Assembly (NCBI GenBank): GCA_902492205.1 | Contig: CABUKU010000005.1 | Span: 1 to 64,000 of the forward strand | Direction: 5' to 3' | DNA: 64,000 bases | From: an uncultured Bacteroides sp. | Lineage (GTDB): Bacteria > Bacteroidota > Bacteroidia > Bacteroidales > Bacteroidaceae | Shown: positions 32,819 to 40,476 of the stretch, piece after piece | Layout: the number at the start of each line of letters is the position of its first letter | Position numbering within the stretch: position 1 is the stretch's first letter | Made by a program: the position numbers and the translations under genes | The notes under the pieces: model-generated | What the model was told of the DNA's origin: nothing | Database searches by the model: none | What the model saw: the letters and a program-made list of their open reading frames with translations, nothing else

Positions 32819-32825
32819 CATCGTA

Positions 32826-32856
32826 AAAGGAGATTTGCACGGAGCGAATCTCCTTT
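32826..32856 (+). terminator. Terminator of tRNA-Gln
   Basis: AAAGGAGATT (32826-32835) and AATCTCCTTT (32847-32856) form a 10-bp stem followed by TTTA, directly after the tRNA. Confidence 0.85.
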
Positions 32857-32905
32857 TTTATTGCTTGCTTATACTTTCTTATCCCCTATATAACGGTATT
32901 TCTTG

Positions 32906-33000
32906 TTTTTACCTTCATATGTTCATTTAACATTTAGTTTATTCACGATAAATAAGATACGATGAACATTTAACATTTCTAATCTCCACTTTATCTTCAC
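32906..33000 (+). repeat. Left terminal inverted repeat of element A
   Basis: Begins TTTTTACCTTCAT and ends CCACTTTATCTTCAC. The unit ATTTAACATTT occurs twice within it (about 32925 and 32967), like the subterminal repeats of transposons. Confidence 0.85.
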
Positions 33001-33446
33001 GTAATGTTCAACAAAAACATTTGTTATTACCGGCTTGACCGGCAATCTCACCATCCCACTTATTCGGGTTAGAGTTATTTCAATCGACTGCATGTTTTTT
33101 CCAATCAACGGCATGTTTAACTGCAAACAACAAGTCATTTAAAATAAACATAAGGTCAATTAAGTGAAAACGACGGGACATTTAAATGAGTTAGTGTACA
33201 CTAACAGGTGAGACGGTGTACAGTAACTCGGTAGTTGATGTACAGTAACTAGTAAGAAGACGTAGTGTAACTCGGAAATGAGTAGTGAAGAAAGAAAAAA
33301 AGACACGGGAAAACCTCTTTTTCCCATATACAAATATACAACATTTTTTCCGGATTTCCAAATTTCAGCCCTTAAACAGGCACAGTAATTTGCAGTATTT
33401 TGTTACCTTTCATACAACGGTTTATTACTCCCGAATGAATATAGAG

Positions 33447-33541
33447 GTGAAGATAAAGTGGAGGTTAGAAAAGTTAAATGTTCATCGTATCTTATTTATA
33501 ATGAAAAAACTAAGTGTTAAATGAAGGTATGAAGGTAAAAA
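33447..33541 (-). repeat. Right terminal inverted repeat of element A
   Basis: Inverse of the left end with about 92% identity by eye. It begins GTGAAGATAAAGTGG and ends GAAGGTAAAAA. Confidence 0.85.
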
Positions 33542-33559
33542 TGGGAAAGATATAAAAAA

Positions 33560-33587
33560 GAAGCCGGAATTATGGGATTCCGGCTTC
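33560..33587 (-). terminator. Terminator of the DUF349 gene
   Basis: GAAGCCGGAAT (33560-33570) and ATTCCGGCTTC (33577-33587) form an 11-bp stem. On the minus strand it is followed by TTTTTTATA, 26 bp past the stop codon. Confidence 0.9.
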
Positions 33588-33613
33588 TCATGTATATGTT
33601 ATTGATAAGTGAT

Positions 33614-35476
33614 TTATTCTTTATTCATTGATTCGTCAATCACTTTGATCTTTTGGGCGATGAGCTCCAAATCGGCTTTCAACTTCTCAACTTTTCTGGT
33701 TATTTCTGTAACAAAGCTGTTTCCTTTCTTTGAAGATGAAGTGAGGAAGCCTAAATTGTTTTCATAGGTCTGGATTTCACTCTTCATGCTTTCATATGTG
33801 CGAACCAACTTTTCACGTTCACGATAAAGGGAATTGGAAGAACCTCTGTCATTACCGTAGTTGCTGATAGACGATTTGAAGTTATCCAATTTTCTGTTTG
33901 ATGCACTGATGTTCAGGCGGTCGAACTGTTTGTCTACCAAAGCATGGAATTGTTTGTAGATTCTATCCTTTTCTTTGAAAGGCACGTGACCTATACCGTT
34001 CCATTCGTTTATCAATTCGCGGATTTCTTTGTTGGCTTCTTCAACTTCCAAAGTTTCGTCAAAGTTATTGAGTTTCTCAATGATTGCTTTTTTCTTTTCA
34101 AGGTTTTCCATTTCCACACCGCGTTGTGAAGAAGTGGCTTTTCCTTTCTGTTCAAAGAAATAATCGCAAGCACCGATAAAGCGTTTCCATATTGCATCGG
34201 AATACTTTTTAGGTACGGGACCGATTGTTTTCCATTCTTTCTGGATCTTAGTCAATGCGTCTGCCGTTGTTTTCCAGTCTGTGCTGTCTTTCAAAGCTTC
34301 TGCCTGTTCGCAAAGTGCTCTTTTCTTATCGAGGTTGGCATTCATGCCTTCCTTGATTGTTTTGAAAAATTCGCCTTTCTTTTTGAAGAAATCGTCGCAA
34401 GCAGTACGGAAGCGTTCAAATATCTTCACATTCATCTTTTGCGGTGCAAAGCCGATGGTTTTCCATTTGTTTTGCAGGGCAATGATTTCCTGGGTTTTGT
34501 TTTCCCAAGAGTTGAATGTTGTCAATTCGTTGTATTCTATTGCTTCAACTATTTCGCAGATAACTGTTTTCTGGTCTAAGTTGTGCTGTTCTTTTTCTTT
34601 CAGTTCTTCAAAGTGCTGTTGGTGGCGGCGGTTCACAGCAGTAGATGCTGCTTTGAAGCGTCCCCAAACCTCGTCTCTGAGTTCTTTTGCCACAGGACCG
34701 GTTTCACGGAATTCCTGATGTAGTTTTTGTAATTGATGGAACGCAGAAACAACGTCTTGTTCGTCTGCCAGCTTTTCGGCAGCGGCACACAGGTTGTTCT
34801 TTATTTCGAGGTTCTTCTTGAAGTCATATTCGCGGAATTCATTGTTCAGCTTGATGATGTCATAGAACTTTTCTACATATACCTGATAAGTTTTCCAGAG
34901 TTCATTGGCTTTAGCTATCGGAACTTGCTTGATTTCCGTCCATTGCTGTTGCAGTTTCTTGAATTCGTTGTATGCTTTGTTTGCATCTTCGGGACTGGAA
35001 ACAATCTCTTTGATCTTTTCTATGATTTCAAGTTTCTTTTGCAGATTGTCTTCTTTGAGCTTTTCCTGTTCGGCAACAAGGGCTCCTCTCTTTTCCCGGA
35101 TAGTAGCCATTATTGTTTTAAACTCGCTTTCTGCTTCATCCGGCTGCGGAACAAATGCTTCTGCTTCTCCTCCGGCTTCGATGAATGCCTTCTTTGCAGC
35201 TTCTTGTTCGGCTTTATGTAGTTTGTAGAATGTTTGTTTCAATGAATCCAGTTCCTGCTTTTCGGCGTTTTCCGCATCTTGGGCTAATTCTTTCAGACGG
35301 CTGACAACTTCTTCCTTGGTTTGTTGCTTCGCAGCAGGTGCAGGAGTTTCATTTTCCGCCACATTAGATTCTTCAGGAGTTTCTGTTGCCGGTGTTTCAG
35401 TAACCTCTGTGAGTTTTGTTTCTTCTTCTAATTTCCCTTGTTCCAAAGGAAGATTAGTGTCATGAGAGTCCATCAT
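33614..35476 (-). CDS. DUF349 domain-containing protein
   Basis: 620 aa, cytosolic, highly charged and almost fully helical. An acidic low-complexity N-terminus (~1-60, with TETPATETPEESNVAENETP) is followed by about five DUF349 repeats of roughly 70 aa. Each has a W-x5-8-P core: LQQQWTEIKQVPIAKANELW, LQNKWKTIGFAPQKMNVKIF, IQKEWKTIGPVPKKYSDAIW, INEWNGIGHVPFKEKDRIYK. A C-terminal coiled coil (EREKLVRTYESMKSEIQTYE) ends the protein. The family's function is unsettled; long helical-bundle scaffolding is suggested by structure. Two adjacent ATGs (35476, 35473) could each start it. It is monocistronic with a strong terminator. Confidence 0.9.
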   Translation of the reverse strand: MMDSHDTNLPLEQGKLEEETKLTEVTETPATETPEESNVAENETPAPAAKQQTKEEVVSRLKELAQDAENAEKQELDSLKQTFYKLHKAEQEAAKKAFIEAGGEAEAFVPQPDEAESEFKTIMATIREKRGALVAEQEKLKEDNLQKKLEIIEKIKEIVSSPEDANKAYNEFKKLQQQWTEIKQVPIAKANELWKTYQVYVEKFYDIIKLNNEFREYDFKKNLEIKNNLCAAAEKLADEQDVVSAFHQLQKLHQEFRETGPVAKELRDEVWGRFKAASTAVNRRHQQHFEELKEKEQHNLDQKTVICEIVEAIEYNELTTFNSWENKTQEIIALQNKWKTIGFAPQKMNVKIFERFRTACDDFFKKKGEFFKTIKEGMNANLDKKRALCEQAEALKDSTDWKTTADALTKIQKEWKTIGPVPKKYSDAIWKRFIGACDYFFEQKGKATSSQRGVEMENLEKKKAIIEKLNNFDETLEVEEANKEIRELINEWNGIGHVPFKEKDRIYKQFHALVDKQFDRLNISASNRKLDNFKSSISNYGNDRGSSNSLYREREKLVRTYESMKSEIQTYENNLGFLTSSSKKGNSFVTEITRKVEKLKADLELIAQKIKVIDESMNKE

Positions 35477-35616
35477 TGTTCGTTCGTTTTTTGTATAGGA
35501 TTTAGTCCCTGTTATTACATTAGCTCACAAATTAATAAAATAAATTCTTCACTTCATACTATTTCATTGTATTTTTTTTGCTCTTTGCGAAGAATTGATA
35601 GAAAGTTACTGCCTTT

Positions 35617-36957
35617 TTATGACAATAATACAGTAATTCCCATATATAGCATCATACCGATAATATCGTTTGTAATGGCGATAAACGGTCCTGTGGCAAT
35701 GGCAGGATCTATTTTCAGCTTTTCCAATGTCATCGGGACCAGTGTGCCGAAGATGGATGCGAACATGACAACTGCAAACAGGCTGATGGATACGGAATAG
35801 GTGACTGTTGCCGTAGCACCGAAGCGAATAAAGTTATATATGTATACCAAAAGGGAAATAATGGTGGCGTTGATAAGTGCCACTACCGATTCTTTGGCTA
35901 CTTGCTTGAATGTGTTTTTTGCATCGAGTGAACTGTTTGCAAGTCCTTGAACTACGATAGCCGAGGATTGTGTTCCCACATTTCCTCCTGTACCGCCGAT
36001 TAACGGAATATAGAGTGCCATTTCGGGATGGGCTGCGAAGGTTGAATCGAAGTTTCCTAATATCATTGAGTTTCCGATACCTCCAATCATGCCGATAAGC
36101 AACCAGGGTAGGCGTGCAGTTGTCTGCCGGAGTACATTATCGTCTGTTTCCACGTCTTGGGAAAGACCGGATGCCAACTGGTAATCGCGCTCTGCCTGTT
36201 CACGGACTTCGTCCATTACGTCGTCTACGGTAATTCGTCCCACCAGACGTCCGATGCTGTCTACTACCGGGATGGCTACCAAGTCATATTTTTCAATGGT
36301 TTGAACCACTTCATCAATCGGAGTGTCTACATGTACGGCAAGAGGATCTTTCTTCATTACATGTTTCACTTTGGATACGGAAGGGCTGGTTATCATTTTC
36401 TTTAACGGGAAAACTCCGCGAAGACGTTGGTCGTCGTCTACTACATATACATAATAGATTTCGTCCATTTCTTCGGCTTGCTGTCTCATTTCTTTCAAGC
36501 ACTCGGGCATACTCCAATTCTCGTTCACAACAACCATCTCCGTACCCATCAAACCACCGGCGGTGTCTTCGTCATACTTCAACAGGTCGACAATGTCTCC
36601 CGCCTGCTCTATGTCTTCGATGTGTGAAAGAACTTCTTCCTGCTTTTCCTCGTCCATCTCACGCATGATGTCAACGGCATCATCCGTATCCATGTAGTCA
36701 ACGAATCGTTTGGCAATGGTTTCGGGTGGAAGTATTTCGAGGAACTTCTTGCGGACGTCTTCATCCATTTCGATAAGTACGTCGGCGGCAGTTTCATTGT
36801 CGAGCAACAAGTACACAAATCTTGCTTCCTGCGGGTCCAGGTCGTTGCAAAGTTCTGCAATGTCGGCAGGGTGCAGGTCGGCAATCTGTTCTTTTACTTT
36901 GGCAGAATCTTTTTGCTCAATGAGGTCTTTTACATTGTCTATGAATTCTTCGTTCAT
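35617..36957 (-). CDS. mgtE: Magnesium transporter MgtE
   Basis: 446 aa. N-terminal MgtE_N superhelix (~1-130; LHPADIAELCNDLDPQEARF), two CBS domains (~135-255; with LVAIPVVDSIGRLVGRITVD) and a five-helix membrane domain (~285-446). The pore-region motif PLIGGTGGNVGTQSSAIVVQ matches MgtE. It is a Mg2+-gated channel of the inner membrane, with the cytosolic domains sensing Mg2+. It is 4 bp behind rsmA and probably co-transcribed. Confidence 0.96.
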   Translation of the reverse strand: MNEEFIDNVKDLIEQKDSAKVKEQIADLHPADIAELCNDLDPQEARFVYLLLDNETAADVLIEMDEDVRKKFLEILPPETIAKRFVDYMDTDDAVDIMREMDEEKQEEVLSHIEDIEQAGDIVDLLKYDEDTAGGLMGTEMVVVNENWSMPECLKEMRQQAEEMDEIYYVYVVDDDQRLRGVFPLKKMITSPSVSKVKHVMKKDPLAVHVDTPIDEVVQTIEKYDLVAIPVVDSIGRLVGRITVDDVMDEVREQAERDYQLASGLSQDVETDDNVLRQTTARLPWLLIGMIGGIGNSMILGNFDSTFAAHPEMALYIPLIGGTGGNVGTQSSAIVVQGLANSSLDAKNTFKQVAKESVVALINATIISLLVYIYNFIRFGATATVTYSVSISLFAVVMFASIFGTLVPMTLEKLKIDPAIATGPFIAITNDIIGMMLYMGITVLLS

Positions 36958-36961
36958 CGTT

Positions 36962-37771
36962 TTACTGAATTGAAGGTTGAGAGTTTAAGGTAGAAAGTGC
37001 TTTTTCCACCTCGTTGGTTAGGTTGATAAACTGCTGAACGGAAAGTTGTTCGGGACGTTTGTTGAAAAGCTCGTCATTGGTAAGCGGACAATCTTTGCCT
37101 AATATTGGTTTGATTGAGTTACGCAACGTTTTCCGTCGTTGGTTAAAGGTGGTTTTTACTACCTGCTTAAATAGCTTTTCATCGCAACCCAACTCTTTTG
37201 TCTCGTTTCTCGTCATGCGGATAACCGCACTTTTGACCTTTGGCGGCGGATTGAATACATTCTCGTTGACTGTGAATAAGTAGTCCACATGATACCATGC
37301 TTGTATCAGTACGCTGAGTATCCCATACGTTTTGCTTCCCGGTCCGGCGGCAATGCGTTCGGCCACTTCTTTCTGTATCATTCCGGTGCAGCAGGGGATA
37401 AGGTCTTTATTGGCGAGCATTTTGAAAAATATCTGGCTCGATATGTTATATGGGTAATTACCTGTCAGCACAAATTGTTTCCCGTCGAATAAACGTTGCA
37501 GGTTCATTTTCAGAAAGTCGTCTTCAATGATATTATCTTCCAGCGCGGGATATTCTTCTCTCAGGTAGGCAACTGATTCAAAGTCCAGTTCCACCACTTT
37601 GACGGTTCTGTCTTTTTGCAAAAGAAATTGTGTGAGAACTCCCATTCCCGGACCGACTTCCAAAATAGGAAGGTTAGGGCAAACGTCTACCGTATCGGCA
37701 ATTGCTTGTGCTATCTTTAAATCTTTGAGGAAATGCTGTCCTAAGAATTTTTTTGGTTTAACTGCTCTCAT
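36962..37771 (-). CDS. rsmA: 16S rRNA dimethyladenosine transferase RsmA (KsgA)
   Basis: Dimethylates A1518 and A1519 of 16S rRNA at a late step of 30S assembly. 269 aa. The N-terminal KPKKFLGQHFLKD is typical, followed by the SAM motif ILEVGPGMGVLTQFLL and catalytic NYPYNISSQIFFKML. The last ten residues (TLNSQPSIQ) are encoded by DNA of the TCAACCTTCAATT type, resembling dispersed intergenic repeats, so the C-terminus is probably a recent extension. First gene of rsmA-mgtE. Confidence 0.96.
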   Translation of the reverse strand: MRAVKPKKFLGQHFLKDLKIAQAIADTVDVCPNLPILEVGPGMGVLTQFLLQKDRTVKVVELDFESVAYLREEYPALEDNIIEDDFLKMNLQRLFDGKQFVLTGNYPYNISSQIFFKMLANKDLIPCCTGMIQKEVAERIAAGPGSKTYGILSVLIQAWYHVDYLFTVNENVFNPPPKVKSAVIRMTRNETKELGCDEKLFKQVVKTTFNQRRKTLRNSIKPILGKDCPLTNDELFNKRPEQLSVQQFINLTNEVEKALSTLNSQPSIQ

Positions 37772-37818
37772 TCCTTTACTTTTAATGATTAAATGTATGC
37801 TGTTTAAGTATAACGTGC

Positions 37819-37841
37819 TATCTTTGCAACCTGCAAATGTA
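37819..37841. promoter_or_regulatory. Divergent -7 boxes of the flippase-like gene and rsmA
   Basis: Plus strand TATCTTTG at 37819-37826, 26 bp before the ATG at 37852. Minus strand TACATTTG at 37834-37841, 63 bp before rsmA. The boxes are only 7 bp apart, so the promoters face away from each other across shared DNA. Confidence 0.6.
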
Positions 37842-37851
37842 TCAATAAATA

Positions 37852-38841
37852 ATGAAAAAGATAATCAAAAAGGCACTTAAAATCATTCTACCCCTTGTTT
37901 TAGGCGGCTTTATTTTGTGGTGGGTATATCGTGACTTCGATTTTTCAGAAGTGAAGAATGTCCTTTTTCATGGAATGAATTGGTGGTGGATGGCTCTTTC
38001 ACTTGTAATAGGAGTGTTTAGCCATGTGTTCCGGGGATGGAGATGGAAGTTGACTCTTGCACCGCTTGGGGCTTATCCGAAAACAAGTAATTGCGTAAAT
38101 GCAATATTTGTATCTTATGCTGCCAACTTGGTACTTCCCCGTGTAGGAGAAATCTCCCGTTGCGGAATATTGGCAAAGTATGACGGTGTATCTTTTTCTA
38201 AGTCACTGGGTACAGTGGTTACCGAGAGGTTGATTGATACGCTTTGTGTGGGTTTGATTACCGGTACTGCCATTTTGTTGCAAATGGATGTTTTTAAAAA
38301 GTTCTTTGCAAGTACGGGTACTAATTTAGATACGTTTGCCGATTTATTCACTTCTGTTTATTTCTATATAATATTGGCTTGCATCATAGGGGTGGGGGTA
38401 TTGCTCTATTACCTGATGAGGGCGCTCTCTTTCTTTGAAAAGGTAAAGGGAGTGGTGCTGAATGTGTGGGAAGGAGTACTTTCATTGAAGCATGTGAAAA
38501 ATATCCCTCTTTTTATTTTATATACATTCCTGATATGGTTCTGCTACTTCATGCAGTTCTATGTGACTTTTTATTGTTTCTCTTTTACGGCAGATTTAGG
38601 CATAATGGCTGCGCTTGTAATGTTTGCCGCAGGCAGCTTGGCTGTCATTGTTCCCACTCCTAACGGAGCTGGACCTTGGCACTTCCTTATTATCACGGTA
38701 ATGATGCTTTACGGCATTTCTAAGCTTGATGCGGGAATATTTGCTCTGATTGTGCACGGAATCCAAACCTTTTTAGTAGTTTTGTTGGGAATATATGGAT
38801 TAGCGGCTTTGCCGTTCACAAATAAAAAACAGAGTGTATGA
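37852..38841 (+). CDS. Flippase-like/lysylphosphatidylglycerol synthase-type membrane domain protein
   Basis: 329 aa, about eight membrane helices, no soluble domain. It has the PF03706 pattern: WRWKLTLAPLGAYPKTSNCV, AIFVSYAANLVLPRVGEISR, and PTPNGAGPWHFLIITVMMLY near the C-terminus. Members transfer or flip lipids, or are the membrane half of MprF/AglD-like proteins. The substrate is not shown here. Its stop overlaps the pepD start by 4 bp (ATGA), so translation is likely coupled. Confidence 0.88.
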   Translation: MKKIIKKALKIILPLVLGGFILWWVYRDFDFSEVKNVLFHGMNWWWMALSLVIGVFSHVFRGWRWKLTLAPLGAYPKTSNCVNAIFVSYAANLVLPRVGEISRCGILAKYDGVSFSKSLGTVVTERLIDTLCVGLITGTAILLQMDVFKKFFASTGTNLDTFADLFTSVYFYIILACIIGVGVLLYYLMRALSFFEKVKGVVLNVWEGVLSLKHVKNIPLFILYTFLIWFCYFMQFYVTFYCFSFTADLGIMAALVMFAAGSLAVIVPTPNGAGPWHFLIITVMMLYGISKLDAGIFALIVHGIQTFLVVLLGIYGLAALPFTNKKQSV

Positions 38842-40298
38842 AAACAATTGAGTCATTAAACCCACAGAATGTGTGGAAGCATTTTTATTCTCTTACACGA
38901 GTTCCCCGTCCTTCAGGTCATCTGAAAGCGGTAACAGAATTCTTATTAAACTTCGGACGTAGCCTGAACCTTGAATCGTTTACCGATGAAGCAGGCAACG
39001 TTATTATTAAGAAACCGGCTACTCCCGGAATGGAAAACCGCAAGGGGGTAATTCTTCAGGCACACATGGACATGGTTCCGCAGAAGAACAACGATACGGT
39101 TCACGATTTTGAAAAAGATCCTATTGAAACATATATTGATGGTGATTGGGTAAGAGCGAAAGGTACAACTCTCGGAGCAGACAATGGTTTGGGAGTTGCT
39201 GCTATAATGGCTGTGCTCGAAGATGATTCATTGAAACACGGTCCGCTCGAAGCATTGATTACTGCCGATGAAGAAACAGGCATGTATGGCGCTTTCGGTT
39301 TGAAACCGGGTACTGTTAACGGAGAGATTCTTCTTAATCTTGATTCTGAAGACGAAGGAGAATTGTATATCGGTTGTGCCGGTGGTATGGATGTTACTGC
39401 TACTCTTCAATATAAAGAGGTGGAACCCGATCCCGAAGATGTTGCGGTTAGAGTAACGTTGAAAGGTTTACGTGGCGGACACTCCGGCTTGGAAATAAAT
39501 CAGGGACGTGCCAATGCAAATAAGTTGTTGGTTCGTTTTGTTCGCGAAGCCGTTGCTTCATACGAGGCTCGTCTTGCATCATGGGAGGGTGGCAACATGC
39601 GTAACGCTATCCCCCGGGAAGCAACTGCCGTATTGACTATTCCGGCTGAAAACGAAGAAGAACTGATGGGCTTGGTTAAATATTGCGAAGATCAGTTTAA
39701 TGAAGAATTCGGTGTAATCGAAACTCCTATCAGCTTTAAGGCGGAAAGAGTGGAATTGCCTAAAGGTGAAATCCCCGAAGAGATTCAGGATAACCTGATT
39801 GATGCAATTTTTGCTTGCCAGAACGGCGTATTGAGAAATATCCCTACTATCCCCGATACAGTGGAAACATCTTCCAATCTTGCAATTATTATCATTAAGG
39901 ATGGTGAAGCGTCTATCAAGATTTTAGCTCGTAGTTCTTCAGATTCAATGAAAGAATATTTGACAACAAGCCTTGAATGTTGTTTTGCCATGGCAGGGAT
40001 GAAGGTGGAGATGACAGGCGGTTATTCCGGCTGGCAGCCTAATATAGATTCGCCGATCCTTCATGCGATGAAAGAATCCTATAAAGCGCAGTTTGGAGTA
40101 GAACCCGCTGTTAAAGTAATCCATGCAGGTCTTGAGTGTGGTATTATCGGTGCTATTATTCCGGGATTGGATATGATTTCATTCGGTCCGACTTTGCGTT
40201 CTCCTCACTCACCGGATGAACGTGCCTACATTCCAACAGTTTCCAAGTTCTACGATTTCCTTGTTGCAACATTGGAACAGACTCCGGTTAAGGAATAA
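38838..40298 (+). CDS. pepD: Aminoacyl-histidine dipeptidase (M20 family, PepD-like)
   Basis: 486 aa cytosolic di-zinc peptidase for X-His and other dipeptides. Zinc-site motifs: QAHMDMVPQ near residue 78, LGADNGLGVAAIMAVLED near 113, ADEETGMYGAFG near 144 (catalytic Glu pair), LNLDSEDEGELYIG, GGHSGLEINQGRANANKLL (lid), and HAGLECGIIGAIIPGLDMIS at the C-terminus. A strong terminator follows. Confidence 0.95.
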   Translation: MKTIESLNPQNVWKHFYSLTRVPRPSGHLKAVTEFLLNFGRSLNLESFTDEAGNVIIKKPATPGMENRKGVILQAHMDMVPQKNNDTVHDFEKDPIETYIDGDWVRAKGTTLGADNGLGVAAIMAVLEDDSLKHGPLEALITADEETGMYGAFGLKPGTVNGEILLNLDSEDEGELYIGCAGGMDVTATLQYKEVEPDPEDVAVRVTLKGLRGGHSGLEINQGRANANKLLVRFVREAVASYEARLASWEGGNMRNAIPREATAVLTIPAENEEELMGLVKYCEDQFNEEFGVIETPISFKAERVELPKGEIPEEIQDNLIDAIFACQNGVLRNIPTIPDTVETSSNLAIIIIKDGEASIKILARSSSDSMKEYLTTSLECCFAMAGMKVEMTGGYSGWQPNIDSPILHAMKESYKAQFGVEPAVKVIHAGLECGIIGAIIPGLDMISFGPTLRSPHSPDERAYIPTVSKFYDFLVATLEQTPVKE

Positions 40299-40324
40299 GA
40301 TATAGATATTTTAAATATATTGAG

Positions 40325-40355
40325 AAGCGTGAAGGAATGTTATTTCTTCACGCTT
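40325..40355 (+). terminator. Terminator of the flippase-pepD operon
   Basis: AAGCGTGAAG (40325-40334) and CTTCACGCTT (40346-40355) form a 10-bp stem followed by TTTTAT. Confidence 0.88.
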
Positions 40356-40476
40356 TTTTATGGAATATTTTGAACTTGTCCATCTTTATGCTGTGATTTT
40401 TCACTAAAAAAGAACAAATATTTAAACATTAATGTGTTACTTTGTTTATATGTAACGAATTAAAATCCAATTAGGT

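Larger units (their letters stand above)
32906..33541. mobile_element. Element A: 636-bp non-coding element with 95-bp terminal inverted repeats
   Basis: The left end 32906-33000 and the inverse of 33447-33541 align over 95 bp without gaps, with about 8 differences. No ORF in the element encodes a recognisable protein. The core contains CCGG-CTTGA-CCGG (33030-33043), CATAAGG and GACGGGACAT boxes, and three copies of TGTACA(C/G)TAACT (about 33196, 33217 and 33240). The same ends and core occur at 48596-49130 and 51311-51416. It lies between the tRNA-Gln terminator and the DUF349 terminator. It looks like a non-autonomous, MITE-like element, but no transposase partner is known to me. Confidence 0.7.

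Noticed and set aside
33190..33275. CRISPR array from the repeated TGTACA-TAACT boxes
   Set aside because: The repeats are about 12-20 bp, unevenly spaced, with no uniform spacers and no cas genes, and they recur in element B as part of a shared core.
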